In this document: positions 34,417 through 43,610 of the stretch, one piece after another
How the letters are laid out: every line of letters starts with the position of its first letter
Numbering within the stretch: the first letter of the stretch is position 1
Assembly (NCBI GenBank): GCA_014380365.1
Contig: JACMJZ010000004.1
Coordinates: forward strand, 124,001 to 188,000
Length of the DNA: 64,000 nucleotides
Reading direction: 5' to 3'
Source: Pyrinomonadaceae bacterium
GTDB lineage: Bacteria; Acidobacteriota; Blastocatellia; Pyrinomonadales; Pyrinomonadaceae
Program-made: the position numbers and the translations under genes
The notes under the pieces: generated by a model
What the model was told of the DNA's origin: nothing
The model's database searches: none
The model's input: only the letters and a program-made list of their open reading frames with translations

Positions 34417-34465
34417 GTGGCGCGTGCGTCTTGCTCGTTATTCACGGGCGGGACGCCCGTGCTAC
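34417..34465. repeat. Dispersed palindromic repeat, GTGGCACGCGCATCTTGCGC family (copy 1, diverged)
   Basis: Diverged first hairpin, then intact second hairpin CACGGGCGGGACGCCCGTG. It overlaps the last codons of the VOC gene, encoding part of its tail. Confidence 0.7.
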
Positions 34466-34840
34466 TTCCGGCGCTTCACCCGACCAGGTGACGAAAAAAT
34501 AGCGATACTTGTCCGGGTCCTCCAGGGTAATGAATCGCCCACCCCACCCTTCATCTGCGGGCGGGTAAACTTCGACTCCCCGGGTTTTCAACGTCTGGAA
34601 GTATTCGTCTACGTCATCGACCCCCAGAAAGAGATTCACGCCCCTGCCTCGCCGCAACATCGTTTCCAGGTGCTGGCCTAGCTTCAATTTCAAACTTCCG
34701 GCTTGCAGAGTCGCCATTGGAGGCTCGGAATTCATATCCTGGTTATTAACTTCAAAGCCAAGCACGTTGGTGTAAAAATGCAGCGACTCCTCCAGGTTGT
34801 TCACCTCAAGAAATAACAAATCAAGTCCGTTCAGTTTCAT
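34442..34840 (-). CDS. VOC-superfamily (glyoxalase/bleomycin-resistance-like) protein
   Basis: 132 residues. The vicinal-oxygen-chelate pattern is clear: LLFLEVNNLEESLHFYTNVLGF, then LGVDDVDEYFQTLKTRGVEV and FITLEDPDKYRYFFV. Metal-dependent enzyme or small-molecule binder. The last 8 codons (tail EVARASRP) are read from a dispersed palindromic repeat that abuts the gene, so the tail is probably not functional. Confidence 0.85.
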   Translation of the reverse strand: MKLNGLDLLFLEVNNLEESLHFYTNVLGFEVNNQDMNSEPPMATLQAGSLKLKLGQHLETMLRRGRGVNLFLGVDDVDEYFQTLKTRGVEVYPPADEGWGGRFITLEDPDKYRYFFVTWSGEAPEVARASRP

Positions 34841-34902
34841 TTAGCTTTGTCCTATCGGCTCGTCGTTTCACCCAACTCTCAGTTGGTACTATTAGATGTT
34901 TC

Positions 34903-35466
34903 TTAGATAGCTGTCAGCAGCAGGTACAAACCGTAGCCGCTTACCAGCACTGCGATCCAAAATAGAGCTTCCTGCAAACGGGTGTATCCACGGAAGCGAT
35001 TTGAAGCCGGAAGCGAAGCGTTCATCGTACGTAACGCGCTGCGCGCCATGAAAATTCCGAAGAGGATCACTAGTCCCGCCAGAATCAGCAACGGCCACAA
35101 GAAAAACATCCACTGAAAACGAACCAGCAACAGCAGGAATACTCCTACAAGGAGACAAAGCAACGCGCTCAAACCATGCCCAAAGAGTCCAACATCCTGA
35201 GCCGTCTGCGTAGCTCGGGGATTGAAGCCAGCTCGAGCAACAGCAGGTCGCACAAAGCGCGCGGCATCGTAGTCTCGCTTAGTCTCTTCGTTTCGTAGAA
35301 CGCGGTAAGCCTCATTGAGGGTCTTCATCTCTTCTTCGCTGCCGCCCTTATCAGGATGGTGTCGCGCCGCCATCCGCTTATAAAGTCGCTCGAGTTCCCG
35401 GCCAGATGTGCGCTCATCGGCGCCCAGAATCCCGTAATAGTCTTTCCTGGAATCAAACTCGCTCAT
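34903..35466 (-). CDS. DnaJ-domain membrane protein
   Basis: 187 residues from the ATG at 35466. An N-terminal J-domain (about 9-72) has the J motif close variant H-P-D in RHHPDKGGSEE, which recruits DnaK. Two or three hydrophobic helices follow (about 105-145 and 165-183). A membrane-anchored J-protein. The longer frame to 35835 covers non-coding sequence and an antisense gene and is rejected. Confidence 0.9.
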   Translation of the reverse strand: MSEFDSRKDYYGILGADERTSGRELERLYKRMAARHHPDKGGSEEEMKTLNEAYRVLRNEETKRDYDAARFVRPAVARAGFNPRATQTAQDVGLFGHGLSALLCLLVGVFLLLLVRFQWMFFLWPLLILAGLVILFGIFMARSALRTMNASLPASNRFRGYTRLQEALFWIAVLVSGYGLYLLLTAI

Positions 35467-35544
35467 AAGTGCTCGCGATTCTAGGTAGCAGGTTGAGTAT
35501 TTGCAACGGATTACTAAAACGCACGTCAACGAAGCAGGCGAATC

Positions 35545-35582
35545 GCCACGAAAACGTAGTTCGTGCAGTTTCGTGGATCGTT
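35545..35582. repeat. Dispersed repeat, CCACGAA family (copy 2)
   Basis: CCACGAAAACGTAGTTCGTG and GTTTCGTGGATCG form a partial inverted repeat in the divergent promoter region between the J-protein and the small gene at 35655. Confidence 0.45.
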
Positions 35583-35654
35583 CTCCATTCTTTAATTGGT
35601 AGGTCACCTTCCTCCTTTGCGCTTCAACTTCGCGTTTCGTAACATCGACAGCCG

Positions 35655-36014
35655 ATGGCGCAAACATTCGCACCGGGTGACGATCTGATTTTCCAACTTG
35701 AGAGTGGTTTGGGCTTGCTCCGTGTGCTCGCCATCGAAGCAGACGGCGCACAGACCGTCTGGCATCTAATGGCGTACGATGAATTTTTCCCAGATACCGA
35801 ATCGGCTGAACGTGCGCTTGAGCAACCCGAAGCACTCCACATCCGAACCCCGCATATGGCGCTTACCGACCGAGCATTCGAGCGAACTCCTGCCGCGCGT
35901 CTGGGGAACAGGCCGGTGACAGACGAAGAGCTTGCAGCTTATCGCGAGTGGCAACAGTCCGAGACGCAAAGAGTTTCAGACCGATCAGCGTTATTGCTGC
36001 TGGGGATCCGCTGA
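35655..36014 (+). CDS. Small hypothetical protein, coupled to M1 peptidase
   Basis: 119 residues, soluble, no signal. Regular beta start (APGDDLIFQLESGLGLLRVL), then DEFFPDTESAERALEQPEAL and an acidic helical end. Not recognised. Its stop overlaps the ATG of the peptidase (TGATG at 36012-36016), a hallmark of translational coupling, so both belong to one operon. Confidence 0.75.
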   Translation: MAQTFAPGDDLIFQLESGLGLLRVLAIEADGAQTVWHLMAYDEFFPDTESAERALEQPEALHIRTPHMALTDRAFERTPAARLGNRPVTDEELAAYREWQQSETQRVSDRSALLLLGIR

Positions 36015-37762
36015 TGGATTCAAGGACGAACCAAATGAACACCGATCAGTCGATTTCGCTCAAAGCCTTCCGAGTGCAGTCCGTTCGATGCGTCGTCGCG
36101 CTGGCAATTCTGCTTTGTTCAGTCCCTTTGGTAGCGGCAGCCCGCCGTGAACGCGTCATCGACTCCTGGAAGCCCGTCAACTACAACGTGTCCCTCACCT
36201 TCAACGATAAGCTGACAGAAATTACGCACGCGCGCGCGGAGATTTCAGTTCTCTTGCTAAAAGAGAAAGTGTCCGAGATAGATCTGGATTTTGGGGAATT
36301 GGAGATCGACTCCGTAACCATCGCCGACCGGACAGCTCGATATCACCGCGCCCCCGGGGCTCTGCGTGTAATTCTCTCGAAACCAATGCCGCGAGGCACC
36401 CGCTTCGTAATCGTTGTTTCGTATCACGGAAAACCAAAAGATGGATTGATTCTGGCTAACGACAAGGCTGGAATGGCGTCGGCGATCGGAGATAACTGGC
36501 CCAACCGGCTGCATCACTGGATTCCCTGCCTGGATCATCCTTCCGCGAAAGCGACCGTGAGTTTCACGGTGACCGCGCCAACCGAAAATACCGTTGTGGC
36601 CAACGGGCAACTTACCAAAGTCGAAACAGCGGCCAATGCGAGTCGCACCTGGACTTACAACGAAGCGGTGCCAATCCCGCCCTATTGCATGATCGTGGCC
36701 GTCGGCGACTTCGCTGAGTTGCAGCCGTCTCAAACAAAAATTACTCCGCTCGTCTATTACGTTCCCCAGCCCGACAAAAAGTTTGCGATGCAAGGGTTTG
36801 CTCCGGCGAACCCCTCACTAGAGTTTTTCAGCGAGACAATCGCTCCCTATCCTTACGAAAAGCTCGCTTTGATCATCGGCGCAACGCGCTTTGGCGGCAT
36901 GGAAAACTCGAGCGCGATAGTCTTTTCCAGCACGTTATTCGATCCCAGACCCGTAGCAGAGCCGATGAGCAAGACCTTCAACGTTCGTTCAGGCATTGTG
37001 AGCCTCGTGGCCCATGAAATTGCCCACCAGTGGTTTGGCGATTCGGTTACTGAGTCAACCTGGTCCGACCTTTGGCTCAGCGAAGGATTCGCCACCTATT
37101 TTGCAGGCCTGTTCATCCAGCGCGAAGAAGGTGAGGAGGCTTTTCAGGAGTACATGAAGAACGCGGCAGATAAGTACTTTAGCTACGAGAGGAAGATCCA
37201 CACGCCCATCCATGATTCTGACACAGAAGATCTTTTCAAACTTCTCAACCCCAACAACTATGAAAAAGGCGCATGGGTGCTGCACATGCTGCGTTCTGAA
37301 CTAGGGGACAAAGACTTCTTCAGCGGAGTTCGCCGGTACTACACCGAACACCGCAACGCTACTGCAACTACCGACGACTTACGGTTAGCCTTTGAGAAAG
37401 TCTCCGGCCAGGACTTGCGCGAGTTTTTCCGGCGTTGGATCTACGGCGCCGGCCATCCTCAATACGATCTGTCGTGGGAATGGGTCGGCAAAGAAAAAAA
37501 GGTGAAGCTGGTTCTAAAGCAGACGCAGACCGGAGCCGGTTTTCCAAACTCGCTGCCGCTGGAGATCGTAATGCCGTCGGGCAAGCGTCGGATTACGCTT
37601 AAGCCGACTGGAAAGCAAACGATTCAAGAGCTCAAACTCGATGAGGCGCCTTCTGCCGTGAGTCTGGACCCGGAGAACACGATCCTAAAAGAAGCCCGCG
37701 TGATGCCGACACCGAATCGCCTTAAAGCGACTTCAAGAACTCGCGCGGCGCACGCAATCTGA
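36014..37762 (+). CDS. M1-family aminopeptidase (secreted)
   Basis: 582 residues from the ATG at 36014 (GGGGA 7 bp upstream), overlapping the previous stop. A hydrophobic signal helix spans residues 28-42. The gluzincin signature is complete: exopeptidase GGMEN (294-298), zinc-binding HEIAH (334-338) and the third ligand E357 in WLSEGFATY. An N-terminal beta-sandwich domain precedes, as in leukotriene-A4-hydrolase-like and aminopeptidase-N-like enzymes. It removes N-terminal residues from peptides in the periplasm. Confidence 0.93.
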   Translation: MDSRTNQMNTDQSISLKAFRVQSVRCVVALAILLCSVPLVAAARRERVIDSWKPVNYNVSLTFNDKLTEITHARAEISVLLLKEKVSEIDLDFGELEIDSVTIADRTARYHRAPGALRVILSKPMPRGTRFVIVVSYHGKPKDGLILANDKAGMASAIGDNWPNRLHHWIPCLDHPSAKATVSFTVTAPTENTVVANGQLTKVETAANASRTWTYNEAVPIPPYCMIVAVGDFAELQPSQTKITPLVYYVPQPDKKFAMQGFAPANPSLEFFSETIAPYPYEKLALIIGATRFGGMENSSAIVFSSTLFDPRPVAEPMSKTFNVRSGIVSLVAHEIAHQWFGDSVTESTWSDLWLSEGFATYFAGLFIQREEGEEAFQEYMKNAADKYFSYERKIHTPIHDSDTEDLFKLLNPNNYEKGAWVLHMLRSELGDKDFFSGVRRYYTEHRNATATTDDLRLAFEKVSGQDLREFFRRWIYGAGHPQYDLSWEWVGKEKKVKLVLKQTQTGAGFPNSLPLEIVMPSGKRRITLKPTGKQTIQELKLDEAPSAVSLDPENTILKEARVMPTPNRLKATSRTRAAHAI

Positions 37763-37985
37763 TCGAGCAGCGCGAAATTCTCTCCCCGTCCGCGAGAAGC
37801 ACACTATAGGTGCGGAGTGGGACTTTTGGGCAGAGGAAACCGAACCGTAAGAACCGCGCTAGTTGGTGAGACTCGCGCTCAAGCCTTTATTGCCGAACGA
37901 AGCTTTGCAAAGGCTGAATCCGCTACCCGGAAATGCAGCCGGAAGCTTTGAGAAAAGCTACTTACTACCCCCTTAGAATGAGGGT

Positions 37986-38261
37986 TCAGTAATTATGAAC
38001 ATACTCCCGTTCTATGTAAAAGTTCTGGACATCGCCGCTAGGCCAACAATCACAGCAACCACAGTCATAGTGACACTCCCCGTGCTCTACACCGTTCTCC
38101 ATCCAATGTAGGCCATACGTGAAGGTACAATTGCAACCGACACTCCCGGCATCTGGACAACCGCTGGCTTTAACGACAGGAATCCTGAGTTGAAACAGGC
38201 TGAAAGCAATAGCCGCAGCCAAGACCGCAATCCCAATCGAATTCCAGATTCTGCTTTTCAT
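37986..38261 (-). CDS. Exported cysteine-rich small protein
   Basis: 91 residues; GGAGG lies 8 bp before the ATG. The signal peptide is followed by a 58-residue mature part holding eight cysteines in the order C-x7-C-x-C, then a spacer, then C-x3-C-x-C-C-x-C. Even number and tight spacing suggest four disulfides or metal binding. It resembles no family I know. It lies immediately after a thioredoxin-like gene on the same strand (70 bp), a plausible disulfide-handling partner. Confidence 0.75.
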   Translation of the reverse strand: MKSRIWNSIGIAVLAAAIAFSLFQLRIPVVKASGCPDAGSVGCNCTFTYGLHWMENGVEHGECHYDCGCCDCWPSGDVQNFYIEREYVHNY

Positions 38262-38331
38262 GTTTTTGTCCTCCTCAGTTGAATGTTACAGGCTAAATAA
38301 TGCCGCAGGCCCTGGGTTATGAATGGCCCGT

Positions 38332-38946
38332 CTATTTCACATCATCAACGACAGAAAAACCAAAATATTTCTCCACTTCCTGTTTCGACTGTTGGTTGAA
38401 GGCACCGGGCCAAATCTTTTCTACTTTCCCATGGTTGTCTATCACAATGGTTAGTGGCGTCAGGGAGAGCTTGTAAGCCCCTCTCGTCTCAACGTCGATG
38501 TCAACCAACGTGTCCAAGCTCAACCCATTTGACGTAAGAAACGAATTACTCTTAAGACCGTCACCCAGACTGATCCCAAAAATCTGATATTGATCGCGAA
38601 TAGAAGCGGCTCTTATTTCTCTCCAGTAAGGGACGGTGCGTTCGCACGCCGCACACCCTGGCGTGAACACCAAAAGCACTGTTTTGGCGCGGGCTGTATA
38701 ATTGACCGCCTGTCTTTGGCCCGAGAGAGTATTAGCGGCTAGGAGCGGAACTTGCTGTCCTGGCTTGAGGAATTCCGGTTGGTTACTGGCAATGAATGCT
38801 TTTAGATCTCGATTCTGCTTAATCAGTAGCCCGTTGGCAATGCAGAGTCCGACGAGTAGCAATAAGAATAGGCCTTGGGTCAGTGTCCGGACTGACAAGA
38901 CCGGGGAACGGTTTGGCACCTTCTGATTTACTGAGGGATCCACCAC
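38332..38946 (-). CDS. Membrane-anchored thioredoxin-like (TlpA/redoxin) protein
   Basis: 204 residues. An N-terminal transmembrane anchor (residues 22-45) is followed by a periplasmic redoxin domain with the active-site motif C-A-A-C in LVFTPGCAACERT and a cis-proline loop (LSLTPLTIVID). Such proteins reduce or shuttle disulfides in the periplasm. Directly upstream of the eight-cysteine exported protein; the two are probably co-transcribed. Confidence 0.9.
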   Translation of the reverse strand: MVDPSVNQKVPNRSPVLSVRTLTQGLFLLLLVGLCIANGLLIKQNRDLKAFIASNQPEFLKPGQQVPLLAANTLSGQRQAVNYTARAKTVLLVFTPGCAACERTVPYWREIRAASIRDQYQIFGISLGDGLKSNSFLTSNGLSLDTLVDIDVETRGAYKLSLTPLTIVIDNHGKVEKIWPGAFNQQSKQEVEKYFGFSVVDDVK

Positions 38947-39099
38947 TACTCTATTCCTTCGATGGCATGTAAGGACAGAAACGAAGCTGCTTTCTTATAC
39001 GTAGTGTTTCAGCGCGTGTCAAGAATTTTAAGAGGCGTCGTGGGGAGACAATTCCATCGTAAGACAAGTTGTCGAGGGGAGACCTCACGTCGAGTGTAC

Positions 39100-39585
39100 C
39101 TAGCGTCCTTCCGCCTCGATCGCTGTATTCTGAAATACAGCTATGCTCCATTTACCCCTGTCTTTCGTGATGACCATCGTATTTATCGCGTGACCTTTTT
39201 TCGTTTCAGCTCCGATGCGAAACTCCAAGTTCCACTCAACATGAACTACCGCCACGTCGGGACGCAGGAAGCGGATGCTCTGGACCGTGCCGACGTTACG
39301 ACTGTCTTTGTAGATCGTGGAGAAAATCCCTGTGTGTCCCTTTTCAATCTCGTCTCTCCCCTTTGTCCTCCTGCCGTTAACTACAACGTAGTCGGCATCC
39401 GTGGCGAACCTTGCGGCGAACGCCTTACCGTCATGGGCATTCCAGCCATCCTGGACTTGCTGGACTACTTGCCTAATTGCGGTTTCGTCCATACTCGAGT
39501 TCAGACGTGTCTGCGCTCTCACTTCCAGGGCGCCGTACGACACGAAAGCCACGACCATCACGAGCAATCTAATTCCTGGCGACAT
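39100..39585 (-). CDS. SnoaL/DUF4440-like (NTF2-fold) secreted protein
   Basis: 161 residues from the ATG at 39585 (GGGGG upstream). The signal peptide ends near EVRAQ. The mature part has the SgcJ/EcaC-type pattern: TAIRQVVQQVQDGWNAHDG, FAARFATDADYVVVNGR and VVHVEWNLEF. A small alpha+beta barrel with unknown ligand. Confidence 0.85.
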   Translation of the reverse strand: MSPGIRLLVMVVAFVSYGALEVRAQTRLNSSMDETAIRQVVQQVQDGWNAHDGKAFAARFATDADYVVVNGRRTKGRDEIEKGHTGIFSTIYKDSRNVGTVQSIRFLRPDVAVVHVEWNLEFRIGAETKKGHAINTMVITKDRGKWSIAVFQNTAIEAEGR

Positions 39586-39728
39586 CAGGTGATTCCCCCT
39601 TCCAATTGATTCAAGGTGCAACTACGGTCAATTAGTCTAACCTTTGATCCGATGTTTTGTGTACCTGCGATCGCTGCGGCGCCAGACAACGTTCAGATGA
39701 GAAAAATCACCGTTGGAAAAATGAGTCA

Positions 39729-39757
39729 TTGACATCGATGTAAGACCTAATTAAGAT
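39729..39757 (+). promoter_or_regulatory. Sigma-70 type promoter for the TonB receptor gene
   Basis: TTGACA (39729-39734) and TAAGAT (39752-39757) separated by exactly 17 bp, about 165 bp before the receptor ATG. The -35 box is a perfect consensus, the -10 matches 4 of 6. The ~300-bp gap holds nothing else obvious. Confidence 0.6.
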
Positions 39758-39923
39758 CAGCCGCCTTCGCACCAGATCACTTGCAGCCCATTTCTTCTTT
39801 CGCCCTGTCTCTTTTGATCCGTTGATCGAGATTTCGCGCGTGCAATACATTTCAAGCATCCGGCAAGCACTTGGCATCAAGTTGAAACTCGCAATTAACC
39901 CCCAACCGCTACAGGAGAAAACC

Positions 39924-42917
39924 ATGCGCAATGTCTTTCGTCGCTTTTTTGCCTTACGGCTAAAAGAAATCGGTCCTTGTTTGTTTGCTTCCCTCATTTT
40001 GGCCACCGGGGTCGTGGCTCAAACGCAAAGCACCACCGGGACCATTCAGGGCACCGTGGTTGACGCCAACGGCGCGGCGATCCCGGGCGCGAGCGTGGAG
40101 ATTAAGAATCTCGAGACTAACTTCACCAGGTCTCTTGTGACCGATGAAGAGGGACGTTTCGTTGCGTTGAGTTTACCTTCCGGCAAGTACAGCGTTACGG
40201 TTACCAAGCAAGGCTTCGGGACGTTGGTCCTGGAGCAGGCCGACCTCACCGTGGGCCAGGCGCTCAATCTCCCGCTCGCCATGAAAATCTCCGGCGTAGA
40301 AGAACGCGTCACGGTCACGGCGCCGACTGTCGACACGATCAAGACTGAGTCGAGCACAACGCTGAATGAGAACACGGTTGGCAATACTCCGATTCTGGGA
40401 CGTAAGTTTGAAGATTTGTTGACTCTCACCCCTGGCGTCAGCATAGTCCAGGGACCTGACGGCGACGAGATCACTTTTGCCGGACAGCGCGGCGTTTTCA
40501 ATAACGTCAGCCTTGATGGCGGCGACTACAACAATGGCTTTTTCGGCGAACAGGCGGGTGGCCAGCGTGCGGCCATCGACATTCCGCTGGACGCGGTTAA
40601 GGAATTCCAGGTCGTGGCCACCGGAGCCAGCGCAGAATTCGGCCGGACAGCCGGTGGCGTCATCAACGTCATCACTAAATCCGGCACAAACGAATTCCAC
40701 GGCAGTTTGTTTCACTTCCAGCGTCTCGAAGCGTTAACCTCAAAAGGTTCCGACGGGAAACCCCTGAAGGATTTCAATCGCAAACAGTTTGGCGGCACGG
40801 TCGGAGGGCCATTCAGCAGGGACAAGGCCTTCTTCTTCTTTGCCTTTGAGGGTATTCGCGAGACTTTGACTCGAGCCAATTTGAGCGAACAGCTCGGGAC
40901 AACGCCCTGCCCTTTCGGAACACCCGTGATCACCAATGCGCTTCACGAGGCTGCAATTGACGCAAATGTTGACTGTCAAAGGCTCGCCTTGCTCAACTTC
41001 ATGAGAACCAGCCGCAATCAGGAGGAAGGTGCGCCGGTCAAGCGGCCCATTGAAAACTATGCCCTCCTCGGCAAGGTTGATTTGAACGTCAACAACTCAA
41101 ACAAGCTTGCACTCTCATACAACTTTGACCATTCGAAGAATGAGAACCAGACTTTTGACGTGCCGACCTACGGCAACTCGGCGAACGGCACCGAAGGGCC
41201 TTCGAAGATCAATGTATTCAACGCAAACTTATTCTCAATGCTCTCGCCGACCAAGGTGAACGAGTTTCACTTCACCTACTCGCGCGAAGAGAGGCCCCGC
41301 TCGGCTGTCCCTTCAAACATCCCTGCGGACACGGCGATGGGATTTGTTACTACGTTCCGCTTTGGGAGCCCCTTTTTCCTTGGACCCAATGTTGACGAAA
41401 CTTTCTGGCGCACGCAGCTCAAGAATAACTTTTCAATTGTAGCTGGGGCTCACACAATTAAAATGGGTGGCGAATGGATGCACAGCGTCAATTCGCAAGT
41501 CTTCCGCGGGTTCTTCCAGGGTCGTTATATCTTCGACAGCGTAACCGGTTTTCTCCGCTACGCCTCGCCCGCCTCCTTAGGAGCGGGCTTCGGATCGACC
41601 GATAACGCCGCTCGCCTGTTGCTATACCTTCAGGCGGCCGGACCCTCGGGACCAGCGACTGATGCCGCCGGAGCCTCCAACATAAAAAATGAAGACTTCG
41701 GGCTGTTTGTGCAGGACAAGTGGCAAGCGAAACCAAACCTGACTCTAAGTTTCGGTCTGCGCTGGGAAGCGCAAATTTTTCCTGATCCTGTGGTTCCGCC
41801 GTCCCAAACTGCTTATGGAATCTTTCTCAATGACCCACGGTTTCCTTCCGACGGCACAATACCTAACCAGACCAGGCAGTTTCAGCCCCGGGTCGGCTTT
41901 GCCTGGGATATCGGAGGTAAGGGCAAATCTGTCTTGCGCGGCAGCTATGGCATCTACTACGCGCGGCAGAACATGCTGACTCAGGTCGGCTCCATTACCA
42001 CAAACGGCGTTCAGCAGCAGACAATCGCGGGCGGCCTCTTTGCCAACCCGTCCATCCATCCAACCTGGCCGAACCTGGTTACACCGACTGCGGGTTCATG
42101 CTCAACAATCAATGGATTCAGCGCGGCCGGCCCAGTCACTAACCCTTTCCCGTGCTTTTCGGGTGTGCGCGTCTTCAGTCGCGACTACGAGAACCCGCGC
42201 GTGTATACGACGAACGTCGCCTTCGAGCAGGAGTTGGTCCAGGACCTTTCACTTTATCTCGACTTCACGCACGCAAAGGGCGTTCACATGACGCGATTTC
42301 TCGACTACGCGCGGACCGGATTCTTCGATGACTACCTGGGCGAGATCATGGTTGCGAGCTCTGTTGGGAAGTCGCTCTATCGCGGCTTCACGGTGGGAAT
42401 GCGCAAACGTTTCACCCGCGGTTATCAGTTTGAGTGGAACTACACATTCGCGAAGGATCTGGATGACGACTCCAATGAGCGCGATCCATTTACCGACCGA
42501 GCGTTTGACTTCTTTAATCTGCAAAAGGATTACTCGGTTGCGGACCGGGATATTCGTCACCGCTTCAACTTCATTCTAAGTGCTGAAATTCCGGCGGGCT
42601 TCGAGCTTAGCTCGCGCGTCCAGGCGCGCACGGCGCAGCCGAAATCGGACCCATGCGCTGCCCCACCACGCTGTTTCCCCCGCAACAACGCGAGAAAGGA
42701 CAACGAGTATTTCAGCCTGGACTGGCGTTTACAGCGACCATTCCGCTTCGGCGAAAGGTACGCGCTGATTCCGGTTATCGAAATGTTCAATACCTTCAAC
42801 ACAGCTAACAACATCGATCCGACTATCGCATCGGCGCTGTTCAACTTTGACGGCTTCCTGCGACAGGGTGTAGGAGACCCGAGACAGTTGCAGCTGGCGA
42901 TTAAGTTTACTTTCTGA
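39924..42917 (+). CDS. TonB-dependent receptor, Oar-like, with N-terminal carboxypeptidase-regulatory domain
   Basis: 997 residues from the ATG at 39924, with AGGAGA 8 bp upstream; an earlier ATG at 39822 is rejected. After a signal peptide (ending near VVAQT) comes an Ig-like carboxypeptidase-regulatory domain (GTIQGTVVDANGAAIPGASV), then a plug domain (TPILGRKFEDLLTLTPGV, VSLDGGDYNNG) and a long beta-barrel ending in the outer-membrane signature LQLAIKFTF, with aromatic F at the C-terminus. This is the Oar/SusC-like group abundant in Acidobacteriota, taking up large substrates or secreting. Its promoter is visible upstream; a perfect long hairpin terminates it. Confidence 0.95.
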   Translation: MRNVFRRFFALRLKEIGPCLFASLILATGVVAQTQSTTGTIQGTVVDANGAAIPGASVEIKNLETNFTRSLVTDEEGRFVALSLPSGKYSVTVTKQGFGTLVLEQADLTVGQALNLPLAMKISGVEERVTVTAPTVDTIKTESSTTLNENTVGNTPILGRKFEDLLTLTPGVSIVQGPDGDEITFAGQRGVFNNVSLDGGDYNNGFFGEQAGGQRAAIDIPLDAVKEFQVVATGASAEFGRTAGGVINVITKSGTNEFHGSLFHFQRLEALTSKGSDGKPLKDFNRKQFGGTVGGPFSRDKAFFFFAFEGIRETLTRANLSEQLGTTPCPFGTPVITNALHEAAIDANVDCQRLALLNFMRTSRNQEEGAPVKRPIENYALLGKVDLNVNNSNKLALSYNFDHSKNENQTFDVPTYGNSANGTEGPSKINVFNANLFSMLSPTKVNEFHFTYSREERPRSAVPSNIPADTAMGFVTTFRFGSPFFLGPNVDETFWRTQLKNNFSIVAGAHTIKMGGEWMHSVNSQVFRGFFQGRYIFDSVTGFLRYASPASLGAGFGSTDNAARLLLYLQAAGPSGPATDAAGASNIKNEDFGLFVQDKWQAKPNLTLSFGLRWEAQIFPDPVVPPSQTAYGIFLNDPRFPSDGTIPNQTRQFQPRVGFAWDIGGKGKSVLRGSYGIYYARQNMLTQVGSITTNGVQQQTIAGGLFANPSIHPTWPNLVTPTAGSCSTINGFSAAGPVTNPFPCFSGVRVFSRDYENPRVYTTNVAFEQELVQDLSLYLDFTHAKGVHMTRFLDYARTGFFDDYLGEIMVASSVGKSLYRGFTVGMRKRFTRGYQFEWNYTFAKDLDDDSNERDPFTDRAFDFFNLQKDYSVADRDIRHRFNFILSAEIPAGFELSSRVQARTAQPKSDPCAAPPRCFPRNNARKDNEYFSLDWRLQRPFRFGERYALIPVIEMFNTFNTANNIDPTIASALFNFDGFLRQGVGDPRQLQLAIKFTF

Positions 42918-42924
42918 GATTTCA

Positions 42925-43013
42925 AGCAGAAGCCCGACCGTTAGGGAGGGCTCGGTAACGTGACGGCGCACGTTTTCAAACCGAGCTCTCCCTAACGGTC
43001 GGGCTTCTGCTTG
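42925..43013. terminator. 33-bp stem-loop between convergent genes
   Basis: Arms 42925-42957 and 42981-43013 are complementary over 33 bp with a single G-T position (AAGCAGAAGCCCGACCGTTA at the outside). It separates the receptor gene (ending 42917) and the convergent P-loop gene (ending 43017). Such a long perfect stem is unusual for a terminator; it may be an inserted palindromic element. Confidence 0.75.
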
Positions 43014-43016
43014 GCG

Positions 43017-43544
43017 CTACCTCGAAGCTATGTACTCACTGATTCGTTGTGCGGTGTCGCCGGGTAATTGATCGGTTGTATCCAAAGATATTCCGGCTGG
43101 AAGTTTGGGGAAGTGGAAGGCGCCGGCGTGCTTCAGAGATCGATATTGCTCAACTGCAACCAACTTACCGAATGCCTTCCTTGAAGGACCTTCGATTCGC
43201 CGCTCCAGTTCCTCTTCTGCACAAGTCAACTCGACGAATTCTACTCGCCCGCCCGCAGCCTCTACGAGATCGAGTGTCTCCTGAATAAAATCCTGGCGAA
43301 CCGTGCGTTCCGGACTAAACGTAAAGATGAGCGAAACTTTGTTTCGGGCTGCCTCGCTGAACGCCGCCAGCCAAATCTGCTCACGGAGCGTAACAAACGG
43401 TTCACTGCCGAAAGCAAAAAGCGAACTAACCAAGTCGACCGTCAGATGATTGTGGAAGACTCTGAAGCCCGTTAACCTTGAGAGTTCCCGTGCGACGGTT
43501 AGTTTCCCAACCCCGGGCATGCTGTGAAGGAAGATGAGATTCAT
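43017..43544 (-). CDS. P-loop kinase-like AAA family protein
   Basis: 175 residues with a Walker A at the very N-terminus (HSMPGVGKLT, residues 7-16) and a lid-like Arg segment (TCAEEELERRIEGPSRKAF). It resembles small nucleoside/shikimate-kinase-like proteins of unknown substrate. Monocistronic. Confidence 0.85.
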   Translation of the reverse strand: MNLIFLHSMPGVGKLTVARELSRLTGFRVFHNHLTVDLVSSLFAFGSEPFVTLREQIWLAAFSEAARNKVSLIFTFSPERTVRQDFIQETLDLVEAAGGRVEFVELTCAEEELERRIEGPSRKAFGKLVAVEQYRSLKHAGAFHFPKLPAGISLDTTDQLPGDTAQRISEYIASR

Positions 43545-43610
43545 ATCGTTGTCGCCTTTGCGATTACAGTTCCCATTTCAGTAGACCAATCGTCGGCATC
43601 GCAAAGCCAA

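Noticed and set aside
35467-35835. Long N-terminal extension of the DnaJ-domain protein
   Set aside because: It overlaps a plausible plus-strand gene and a dispersed repeat; the J-domain starts right after the ATG at 35466.
38962-39609. 215-residue plus-strand frame opposite the NTF2-fold gene
   Set aside because: The opposite strand encodes a clear signal peptide and family pattern; this frame has neither.
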